The notes under the pieces are model-generated. The model was given only the letters and a program-made list of their open reading frames with translations. It was not told the DNA's origin and made no database searches. The position numbers and the translations under genes are program-made. Below, one piece after another: positions 56,872-63,656 of a DNA stretch of 64,000 nt; within the stretch, counting starts at the first letter, position 1; every line of letters starts with the position of its first letter. The DNA comes from Anaerolineae bacterium (lineage in GTDB: Bacteria; Chloroflexota; Anaerolineae; Aggregatilineales; Phototrophicaceae). Location of the stretch: the NCBI GenBank assembly GCA_017303635.1, contig JAFLCG010000010.1, positions 62,001 through 126,000 of the forward strand, in the 5' to 3' direction.

Positions 56872-57780
56872 ATGCGACAGGGAATCCAGATTTCGAAACG
56901 CCAACGGGGGGCAGTTGCGCTGCTACTTGTGCTCCTATTAGCTGGGACAGTGGCTGCTCAGGGCCTGAGCGAACAGCCAGATGAACGGATTGCCTTCAGC
57001 AATGGCAGCGGCAATGCTGCTGAAATCTACCTGATGGACTCAGCCGGGCAGGTCTATCTTCAGTTGACCAGCAATGGGCAGCAGAACCTCTACCCCACCT
57101 GGTCACGAAATGGCGACCTGGTGGCCTTTGCTTCCAACGTTGGTCGAGCCGGGGACTTCGACATCTATGTGATTGATGTCGCCACTGGTGATAGCCATGC
57201 GGTCACCGATACCAATACCACCGAAACTCAACCGGCCTGGTCACCGAAGGATGACCTTATCGCTTATGTCTCCAACGAGAATACCAATGGCGATATTTAC
57301 GTGGTCGATGTGGATAATGGTCGCGTCAATGCCCTGACCACCGACTCCAGCGAAGAATCCCGCCCGGCCTGGTCACCAGATGGGGATCAGATCGTCTTTG
57401 AATCCAACCGCAATGGCAACTGGGACATCTTCGTCATGGATGCCGATGGGAGCAATGTCCAGCCGATCACCAGCGATCCGGGCGATGATGGTGCTCCGGC
57501 GTGGTCACCGGATGGGGAACATATTGCTTACATCACGAACCGCGAAGGCAATTATGATATCTTCGTCTATGAACTGGCTACCGGGCAGGAATTTGCCCTG
57601 ACCAGCGGCGGCGCAGATGATCTCGATCCTGCCTGGTCATCTGATAGCCAATCAGTCATTTTTGCCCGTTCGAATGGCCGTTCCAGTGAGTTATTCACGA
57701 TCACCCTGGAAGGTGCGGAAAACCGCCTGACCGAATTCGGCGGCGTCAATCGCTATCCGGCGTGGTGGCCGAACAATTAG
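56872..57780 (+). CDS. Secreted TolB-like PD40 beta-propeller
   Basis: A 302-residue exported protein. The signal peptide (RGAVALLLVLLLAGTVAAQG) is followed by six repeats with a WSP(D/K)G/D-type core (PTWSRNGDLVAFASN, PAWSPKDDLIAYVSN, PAWSPDGDQIVFESN, PAWSPDGEHIAYITN). There is no TIR or TM anchor beyond the signal. It follows the TIR-TM-propeller gene by 88 bases and shares its repeat sequence, suggesting duplication. ATG 56872 opens the signal peptide; GGAAAG lies upstream. Unlike true TolB it has no N-terminal TonB-box domain. Confidence 0.84.
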   Translation: MRQGIQISKRQRGAVALLLVLLLAGTVAAQGLSEQPDERIAFSNGSGNAAEIYLMDSAGQVYLQLTSNGQQNLYPTWSRNGDLVAFASNVGRAGDFDIYVIDVATGDSHAVTDTNTTETQPAWSPKDDLIAYVSNENTNGDIYVVDVDNGRVNALTTDSSEESRPAWSPDGDQIVFESNRNGNWDIFVMDADGSNVQPITSDPGDDGAPAWSPDGEHIAYITNREGNYDIFVYELATGQEFALTSGGADDLDPAWSSDSQSVIFARSNGRSSELFTITLEGAENRLTEFGGVNRYPAWWPNN

Positions 57781-57790
57781 CAACGACACG

Positions 57791-57813
57791 GTAGGGGCGC
57801 ACGCGGTGCGCCC
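57791..57813 (+). repeat. REP-like palindrome (GGGCGCAC/GTGCGCCC)
   Basis: GTAG then GGGCGCAC-GCG-GTGCGCCC, a perfect 8-bp stem with a 3-base loop, 10 bases after the propeller stop. Confidence 0.68.
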
Positions 57814-57850
57814 GCCTAAAACCCACTCAACTGTGTAAGGCCTATAATCA

Positions 57851-58270
57851 TTACTTGGCCTTATACGTCTCCAATTGCTGCTGCAGTTCATCCAATGACC
57901 GCACCATCACATGCAAGCACTCCTCGATCATCAGGTTGACCTGCTGATCGGGGAAGCCTTTGCGCCAATCCGTCCGCACGCCGATCAGGTACTTACCCTT
58001 CGCATAGGCGTAGCCCAATTCCCAGGCTGTCCCGTCATCGACCGCATTGCCGTTCAAGTTAGCGACCACGATCTGTGCGGCATCCACATTGTCTCGGTCT
58101 TCGTCAAAGATCGCTCGCAGGTTACCCGCTGATTTTTGCTTTCCTTCTACCCCGTCCCGATGGGGGAGGAAGGTGGTGAACCCGGCAGCCCGTACCACTG
58201 CGTCAATCTGTTCGTCGTACCAGCGTTCACCTTCGTTGAACAACGGCCCCGCCACATAGACCTGTGCCAT
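57851..58270 (-). CDS. Nucleoside 2-deoxyribosyltransferase-like protein
   Basis: A 139-residue protein. VYVAGPLFNEGERWYDEQID at the start, FDEDRDNVDAAQIVVANLNG and DDGTAWELGYAYAKGKYLIG match the nucleoside 2-deoxyribosyltransferase family (Asp and Glu of DDGTAWE contact the sugar and form the nucleophile). It exchanges bases between deoxynucleosides in salvage; related members hydrolyse nucleotides. GGGAG precedes the ATG. A 24-bp palindrome with a LexA-like core lies 38 bases upstream. Confidence 0.86.
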   Translation of the reverse strand: MAQVYVAGPLFNEGERWYDEQIDAVVRAAGFTTFLPHRDGVEGKQKSAGNLRAIFDEDRDNVDAAQIVVANLNGNAVDDGTAWELGYAYAKGKYLIGVRTDWRKGFPDQQVNLMIEECLHVMVRSLDELQQQLETYKAK

Positions 58271-58307
58271 CCTGAACTCCCTTGTGAAAGTTGGAAATTA
58301 GTAATCA

Positions 58308-58331
58308 AAATCGGAACATTTGTTCCGATTT
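58308..58331. promoter_or_regulatory. 24-bp palindrome with LexA-like core GGAACA-TT-TGTTCC
   Basis: AAATCGGAACA-TT-TGTTCCGATTT, 11-bp perfect arms. The core fits GAAC-N4-GTTC. The left flank AAAATCGGAACA is identical to 14079-14090. It sits 38 bases upstream of the deoxyribosyltransferase gene. Confidence 0.5.
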
Positions 58332-58395
58332 GTCGGCTCGGTTCAAGTACAATCAAATTATCCACAGGCCAGCGTAAGCGATGCTATGCCAGAGG

Positions 58396-59190
58396 CAGAG
58401 TGTCTAAAGAGAAGTAGGTGGGTATAGTAGAGAAATGAACACATGCCCACACTGCCAAATGCAGGATCAAACGGTGAAAGCGGGTCGGACCAAAGCAGGT
58501 AGCCAACGCTACCATTGCAAGCGATGTCAGCGCACGTATACTCCCGAACCGAAAGCCAGCGGCTATGAAGAGACGGTGCGGCAGCAAGCAGTGCGCCTGG
58601 TAGCCGATGGGATGAATTATCGTCGGGCGGCGCGCCAACTTGGGGTGAACCATCAGAGTGTGATCAATTGGGTGAATGCAGCAGTGGCCCAACTGCCAGC
58701 TGCGCCACTGCCCAACCAGGTTGCGGTCATTGAAATGGATGAGTTATATACCTTCGTGGAGCGAAAAAAACGAAGTTTACGTGATGACGTTGGTTGACCG
58801 ACACACCAGTTGCATTGTGGGTTGGGCGGCGGCTCCCTCCCGAACTGAAGCGACCCTACAAGCCCTGGTGGATGCCGCTCCACAAGCGCGCTTCTACTAC
58901 AGTGACTTACTAGCCGTCTATCGCTCTCTTCTCTATACCCCTGGTATCCACACTCCTATGCCCAACAAGAGCGAAACCTTTCGCGTTGAAGGCGATAATG
59001 CCGAGTTGCGCCACTATCTGGCGCGTTTAGCCAGACGCTCTCGCTGTTTCTCCCGTTGTATTCATGCTCTCCGTCGCGCCATCCGCTTGTTTGTTTATCT
59101 CTGGAATACCCGCCAACTCCATCGTCAGCGCTTTCCCGCTTACCCGGCTCATCTCATTGATTTCTTGCCTGCTCAACTTTAGACACTCCC
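58396..59190 (+). mobile_element. IS1-like insertion sequence, 795 bp
   Basis: The element is bounded by imperfect terminal inverted repeats ending in AGTGTCTAAAG (left 58396-58409, right 59177-59190 reversed) and flanked by an exact 7-base direct repeat CCAGAGG (58389-58395 and 59191-59197), consistent with target-site duplication. It contains one transposase locus whose final stop lies inside the right repeat. Confidence 0.85.
58435..59182 (+). pseudogene. IS1-family transposase, frame disrupted at an A7 run
   Basis: The N-terminal part has two zinc-finger cysteine pairs (CPHCQ, CKRC), an HTH (YRRAARQLGVNHQSVINW) and the first catalytic Asp in EMDELYTFVERK. The second part, in the next forward frame, has VYVMTLVDRHTSCIVGW, a DDE-type YYSDLLAVYRSLL and GDNAELRHYLARLARRSRCFSR. 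The frames join at seven A bases (58764-58770); with six, the product would read ERKNEVYVMT as one protein of about 250 residues. The shift direction is opposite to the -1 frameshift of classical IS1, so a 1-base insertion (or homopolymer error or transcript slippage) is more likely. Confidence 0.85.
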
Positions 59191-59200
59191 CCAGAGGATA

Positions 59201-59273
59201 GGACAAGACTTGCCTTGTCCGCTGGATTAATGGACAAAAGGGGCCGTGTCCAAAGTGTCCAATCTGTCCAATT
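59201..59273. repeat. GGACAAG dyad and 9-base TGTCCAA(A/T)N tandem
   Basis: The 7-bp inverted repeat GGACAAG (59201-59207) / CTTGTCC (59214-59220) is followed by three exact-period copies of TGTCCAA (59247, 59256, 59265). No gene lies here. The region 59198-59393 otherwise shows nothing. Confidence 0.45.
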
Positions 59274-59393
59274 TGTAAAGTGGACAATAGCCTCAGCGCA
59301 ATCTTTGTTCTCGAATCTACAACATGCTTGCTGTCCGTGGACGACCACCATCTACTGCCATGCCGAAAGGAACTCACTCTGCCTCCCAGGTCT

Positions 59394-60374
59394 TTACTGT
59401 GACTGTGAACTGAGAACGGTGAATCCCAGGTCCTGCATCCACCCGCACACGATCATGGCCCCACCATCATCTGGCAAGGGGATGCCACTTTCCTGAGGGA
59501 GACCATTGTAGCCCCGGAAGTAGCCGAATGTGCCGTCCAGTTGACCACGCGCCGCTTCGGAAAGCTCGGCATCGCCCACGGCAATCGCGTGGATGTGTAC
59601 CGGGGAATTGGGGTAGAGCGAGCCGGTGTCTCGCAGCCAGGCGGCGAAACCGGCTAATCGCAGCGCTTCCAGCATGAGTGGGATTTCATCGCGCAGCACG
59701 CTCCAGTCCGCCCGTCGCCGTACCGAGAGATCGACCGCGCCGCCGCCGTCATGCGTCCCAAAACTGGCGGCCACCTGACCAGGATTATAACTCCCTTGCA
59801 TGATGTTCTCTCGGAATCGCAGCGTTCCGCCTGTGGCGGTATACAGCCTTTGAGCGTGATCCAGCATCGCCAGTGTTCGCAGGTTGATTTCGGCAAAGTC
59901 GAAGCGAATACGCCGGTAATCTTCCGGCGGACGCTGGCAGCCATCTGGATCGTCGGCAGATGGAGCCGACGCTTCCTGTCCATCGAGGGGTTCCAGCCAG
60001 CGGGTCACTGGATCATCGAGCGGGCCTTCAGCCGTCCAGCCGAGGCGTCCGGCGTAATCCACCGGCCACCAGCGGTAACCGTCAGCACATTGCGGCGCTC
60101 CTGTAACCTGGAAGATGTCACCCGGCGGAATCTGCCCGATGCGCTGGGCTTGCAGGTTCGGCGCTGCTCGCTGATTGTTCGGTTGCCCGTTAACTACCAT
60201 TGCCCAGCGCACGCCGGAAGCGGCCAGCGGTGACGCCAGGACACCAGTGGGATCGCAGGCTCCAGGCTCAGTTTGAATACGACTCTCCCAGTCATCCACC
60301 ACTGGTAGAGCGATCGAGAGTGAAGGGTAAACCACCAGAAAGAGCAGTAGAACACTGGATTGGAAAAGTCTCAT
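59394..60374 (-). CDS. Exported M15-like peptidase with SH3-type domain
   Basis: A 326-residue secreted protein: signal peptide (MRLFQSSVLLLFLVVYPSLS), an SH3-like domain of about 70 residues (GVRWAMVVNGQPNNQRAAP, GYRWWPVDYAGRLGWTAEG), then a D-Ala-D-Ala carboxypeptidase-like region with zinc-ligand pattern SFGTHDGGGAVDLSV and the distal HIH. M15/VanY members cleave peptidoglycan stem peptides. The last residues (TVLSSQSQ) are encoded by the ACTGTGAACTGAGAAC dispersed repeat (59396-59416). The start at 60374 opens the signal peptide; no clear ribosome binding site is seen. Confidence 0.72.
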   Translation of the reverse strand: MRLFQSSVLLLFLVVYPSLSIALPVVDDWESRIQTEPGACDPTGVLASPLAASGVRWAMVVNGQPNNQRAAPNLQAQRIGQIPPGDIFQVTGAPQCADGYRWWPVDYAGRLGWTAEGPLDDPVTRWLEPLDGQEASAPSADDPDGCQRPPEDYRRIRFDFAEINLRTLAMLDHAQRLYTATGGTLRFRENIMQGSYNPGQVAASFGTHDGGGAVDLSVRRRADWSVLRDEIPLMLEALRLAGFAAWLRDTGSLYPNSPVHIHAIAVGDAELSEAARGQLDGTFGYFRGYNGLPQESGIPLPDDGGAMIVCGWMQDLGFTVLSSQSQ

Positions 60375-60482
60375 AATGGCGGTTGCCTTATTGAAATTGC
60401 AAGTTTCTTTCCCGTACCATAATACCCGCAGGCTGGACGCTTGCACCACGTCAATCAGACGCCGGAGGACTAGTCAGAGCCT

Positions 60483-61271
60483 ATGATTCAGCATGCTCAC
60501 TGGATGGATTACCGAGAACGTCACCCGCATGGCGAGCATTCAATTGCCGGGACTGTGCTCATCTTGCCCGATTTCAGCAGCGGTAGCTTGGGCAATCAGC
60601 GCGATATCAGTGTTTATTTACCGCCGTCCTATGAACAGGGCCAGCGGCATTATCCCGTCATCTACTTTCAGGATGGTCAGAACTGCTTTGACCGTGCCAC
60701 TAGTTTTGCCGGTGTGGAATGGGGGGTGGATGAAACGCTGCAGCATTTGGCCGGGGAAGGGCTGGAGGTTATTGCGGTAGGTATTCCACATGCCGGGGAA
60801 GCCCGCGTGCGCGAGTACAACCCGTTTGCGGATGTCTGGAAAGGCGAGGGTGAGGCCTATCTCGATTTCCTGCTCACCGCACTCAAGCCCGTCATTGACC
60901 GGGACTTCCGCACGCTGCCGGATCGGCGTCATACAGGCATTTTTGGCTCGTCGATGGGCGCGCTCATAAGTCTGTATGCTTTCTTTCGGCATCCGTATGC
61001 TTTCGGGATGGTAGGTGCCATGAGTCCGGCTTTCTGGGTCGGTCATGGAGCCATTTACCGCTATGTAGAACAGGCTATGTTCAACGATGGACGTATCTAC
61101 CTCGATAATGGTACGCGGGAGATGAGTGCTCGTCAGATGCATCGCCTGCTCGTCCAGCGCGGCTACCGGGATGAAGAGAACCTTCGCTATCTGACCGAAA
61201 AAGATGGCGAACATACCGAGTCGGCCTGGGCGCACCGCTTGCCGGATGCCCTGCGGTTTCTTCTTCGGTAG
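60483..61271 (+). CDS. Esterase family protein (Fes/IroE-like alpha/beta hydrolase)
   Basis: A 262-residue cytosolic esterase: the N-terminal beta segment GSLGNQRDISVYLPPSYEQG leads to YPVIYFQDGQNCFD. The nucleophile is in GIFGSSMGALISLY (GxSxG), an acidic residue in YLDNGTRE and the catalytic His in EKDGEHTESAWAHRLP. Pattern fits the esterase_D/enterochelin esterase-like group. Native substrate unknown, and no siderophore genes are nearby. No strong ribosome binding site precedes ATG 60483. It reads divergently from the M15-like gene. Confidence 0.87.
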   Translation: MIQHAHWMDYRERHPHGEHSIAGTVLILPDFSSGSLGNQRDISVYLPPSYEQGQRHYPVIYFQDGQNCFDRATSFAGVEWGVDETLQHLAGEGLEVIAVGIPHAGEARVREYNPFADVWKGEGEAYLDFLLTALKPVIDRDFRTLPDRRHTGIFGSSMGALISLYAFFRHPYAFGMVGAMSPAFWVGHGAIYRYVEQAMFNDGRIYLDNGTREMSARQMHRLLVQRGYRDEENLRYLTEKDGEHTESAWAHRLPDALRFLLR

Positions 61272-61276
61272 GAAGT

Positions 61277-61987
61277 TTATTCGCTGATTGTGAATCGAGC
61301 TGGTTGCCCCTGGGGAACACCGTTCAACTCTAGTTGTACGCTCCAGTTTCCAGGGGTGAATTCGGTGTCATCTGGCGTCAGAAAGAACCAGACGCAATGC
61401 TGCTCGATCGCAAAATCCGGTACGAAGTCAAAGGCTGCCCGTTCTTCTTCCCCGGCATACCAGCGAGAAGTCAAGGTCATGCCAGGTTCGATGTTAGCAG
61501 CGGTCGCAACCACATAAATGCTGGACGTGGTGGTGGTGAAAGTATTCACCGAAGTTAGCGCGCAGTCGTTATCCCCTACGCCTTCGGCAGTAACGATGCC
61601 GTACAGCAGTGGGCCGCCTGCTGGCGTTAGAACGGCTACCGCCCCGCCACCGGCAAACGGTGTGATCAGGCTGCCACCTGCCGGGCTGAGGATTTCTGGA
61701 ACGTCCGTTGGGACAAAGGCGCCCGGTGTGACTCGTGAAGGATCAATGCCAAGTGCTTCGAGCGTGGTGGAAAGCACGTTCTGCCGGATGACGGCATCCG
61801 ACAATTCGGTGCTGATGAATTCAACGGTTTGCAGCATCCGGTCGGCAGCGTAAGTTGCCGTACTGCGGGCATCCGCAACTTCAGTACTGAGGGCGGCATG
61901 TTCGGCCAGGAGGGTGGGGTCAGGTTGACCGGGCACACAGGCGGCGGCCAACACCATCACTAGAAGTACCGTGAACAGGCGTCGCAT
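61277..61987 (-). CDS. Putative lipoprotein (hypothetical)
   Basis: A 236-residue protein: the signal peptide ends in the lipobox LAAAC with Cys17 as lipidation site. A helical segment rich in Ala/Thr follows, then a beta-rich region (GGGAVAVLTPAGGPLLYGIVTAEGVGDNDCALTSVNTF, SIYVVATAANIEPGMTLTSRWYAGEEERAAFDFV, GNWSVQLELNG) resembling an immunoglobulin-like fold. Anchored to the outer face of the membrane; function unknown. Converges with the esterase gene, five bases apart. Confidence 0.75.
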   Translation of the reverse strand: MRRLFTVLLVMVLAAACVPGQPDPTLLAEHAALSTEVADARSTATYAADRMLQTVEFISTELSDAVIRQNVLSTTLEALGIDPSRVTPGAFVPTDVPEILSPAGGSLITPFAGGGAVAVLTPAGGPLLYGIVTAEGVGDNDCALTSVNTFTTTTSSIYVVATAANIEPGMTLTSRWYAGEEERAAFDFVPDFAIEQHCVWFFLTPDDTEFTPGNWSVQLELNGVPQGQPARFTISE

Positions 61988-62098
61988 TCAGCTTCTCGCT
62001 CTCTTACCCCATACGTCGCTCATCTGGCTGCCGACCTGCCGAGTGTATCACAGCGCAAAACCAGATGAGCCCGCTACTCATCAAAATCAAATTCGCGC

Positions 62099-62104
62099 TA
62101 TACT
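62099..62104 (+). promoter_or_regulatory. Candidate -10 box for the SLATT pair
   Basis: TATACT at 62099-62104, 54 bases upstream of the first SLATT-like start. The -35 region is poor. Confidence 0.3.
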
Positions 62105-62157
62105 ACGATTTGTATGACGCCCATGTTCTATATCTATTGTGTATAAGGAGTTCGCAG

Positions 62158-62799
62158 ATGGCTTCTGCCACGCAACCCCGGCGACGCCGTTACTGGGGCG
62201 AACTGTTCTTCATCAAACGCCGACCTCGTTTGTGGGGTATTCCACTGGATTGGGAACGACCGACTAGTCCGGAAGCCTATGCAAAACTGCTCGATGAAGA
62301 AGGTTTTGTCACTGTTGGTGGTTGGAAAACGGATGATATTCAGCAGTACCCGGTCATCAAGCAGGACTTGGATGATCTGGATGAATATTTGCTGCCCACC
62401 TTTTTTGAGTTCAGCCAGAAGTCCAAGTATTACCAGAATCGGTTTTACCTGTATCAATGGGTGTTTATCTTCGGTGCGTTCATCACCACGGTTCTGGGTA
62501 CGCTGGCAACACTGTTTTACAGCATTGACCCGGCAGGGCGTGATGAATATGCTGCACTGCAGCAATCACTGAGTTATGCGACGGCTACGGTGGGCGCGGT
62601 CACCGCTTTTGTGACCGCCCTCAGTAACCGGAATGAACCGCAAAAACGCTGGGCCAAGAGCCGCCGCCTGGCCGAAGAACTGCGGATGATCTACTTCCAG
62701 TATCTTTCTCATCTCCAACCATTTCATGAGCCGGATCGGGTCCAGCGACTGCGTGAGCAGGTCATCGATATTCGGGTGAAGGAGCGCGAAAATGCCTGA
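62158..62799 (+). CDS. DUF4231/SLATT-like 2TM membrane protein (first of pair)
   Basis: A 213-residue protein. The helical N-terminus (DLDDLDEYLLPTFFEFSQKSKYYQNRFYLYQ) leads into two closely spaced TM segments (WVFIFGAFITTVLGTLATLFY and YATATVGAVTAFVTALS). A C-terminal helix with RRLAEELRMIYFQYLS follows. This order, with the YYxxR motif before TM1, fits the SLATT/DUF4231 class, described as predicted pore-forming effectors in nucleotide-signal conflict systems. AAGGAG lies seven bases upstream of ATG 62158. The downstream SLATT-like gene overlaps by eight bases. Confidence 0.7.
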   Translation: MASATQPRRRRYWGELFFIKRRPRLWGIPLDWERPTSPEAYAKLLDEEGFVTVGGWKTDDIQQYPVIKQDLDDLDEYLLPTFFEFSQKSKYYQNRFYLYQWVFIFGAFITTVLGTLATLFYSIDPAGRDEYAALQQSLSYATATVGAVTAFVTALSNRNEPQKRWAKSRRLAEELRMIYFQYLSHLQPFHEPDRVQRLREQVIDIRVKERENA

Positions 62800-63601
62800 G
62801 GCCCCTGAAGTTCAACCGAACGAAATGCCGGAAGCCGCTAACACAACCGCACCTGAACTCAAAGTTGACGTGATTGACCTGGATAAAAAGGGCCATCTAC
62901 CGACGGATACCGATCTGCTTTACCGGATCTATCTGGATAAGCGTATTCAGGCCCAGATGCGCTTTTACCAGAGCAGGGTCTGGGAAAATGATCGCAATGC
63001 CGATTTCACCTTTGCGCTCGGCGGCCTGGTCATGACTATTTCAGCCTTGGTGGCTACCATCAGCGCCAACGGAAATCGTCCGGAACTCGCGTTGCTGTCA
63101 GCCATTCTACCGGCTTTTGCCGCGCTACTGGCCTCTTTCCGGCAGCTTTACGGCTGGGAGCGCCAGTCGAACATTTACCGCGACTCGTTGCTGGGATTGG
63201 AACGGGTTCGCCTGATCGCACCGGATAATGACCGGGTGCGGGTGGCTGACCTGCAGGACATTTTCCCCAAACTGGTGACCAGCAGCGAAACAGTTTTTCA
63301 CGGTGAAGTCAGCCAGTGGGGCCAATTTGTAGCCGAGAAAGATAAGCCAGATGCGGAACAGGATGCTGGGAATCGGTCATTGAAGTCCCTGGCTGGGGAT
63401 CTCAAACTGAGCGAGGATCAATTGGCCGCTATTGCAGTCATCATGTCGGCAGGAAAACGCGACGGTACTTCAGAAACGTCTGTCAGTACCCCGACTTTGG
63501 CCGCCAGCACAGTGGCAGGCACTGCTTTACCTGCGCCGGCCAAGCCGAATATCCCCACTAATCCTTTACCGCCCGACGAAGACAGTACAGCGGCTGGCTA
63601 A
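62792..63601 (+). CDS. SLATT-like 2TM membrane protein (second of pair)
   Basis: A 269-residue protein. A charged N-terminus and YRIYLDKRIQAQMRFYQSRVWENDRN precede two TM helices (FTFALGGLVMTISALVATI and LLSAILPAFAALLASF). Then come RQLYGWERQSNIYRDSLLGLERV and a disordered Pro/Ser/Thr-rich C-terminus. The layout matches the first gene, but the tail is longer. Overlapping starts and stops imply one operon and fixed stoichiometry. No synthase or sensor gene (SMODS, SLOG) is in view. Function unknown. Confidence 0.7.
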   Translation: MPEAPEVQPNEMPEAANTTAPELKVDVIDLDKKGHLPTDTDLLYRIYLDKRIQAQMRFYQSRVWENDRNADFTFALGGLVMTISALVATISANGNRPELALLSAILPAFAALLASFRQLYGWERQSNIYRDSLLGLERVRLIAPDNDRVRVADLQDIFPKLVTSSETVFHGEVSQWGQFVAEKDKPDAEQDAGNRSLKSLAGDLKLSEDQLAAIAVIMSAGKRDGTSETSVSTPTLAASTVAGTALPAPAKPNIPTNPLPPDEDSTAAG

Positions 63602-63622
63602 AGCTGTCTAAAGGCATACTAA

Positions 63623-63653
63623 AAAACGGGCGTCCATATAAGACGCCCGTTTT
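63623..63653. terminator. Bidirectional terminator between convergent genes
   Basis: AAAACGGGCGTC (63623-63634), loop CATATAA, GACGCCCGTTTT (63642-63653). A perfect 12-bp stem with flanking A and T runs; serves both the SLATT operon and the UDG gene. Confidence 0.92.
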
Positions 63654-63656
63654 GTT

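Noticed and set aside
2704..57813. CRISPR array
   Set aside because: The GC-rich palindromes are dispersed singly, vary in sequence, and have no regular spacers or cas genes.
58435..58797. Programmed -1 frameshift as in classical IS1
   Set aside because: The second frame is +1 relative to the first, so the shift needed is in the other direction. An extra A in a run of seven explains it more simply.
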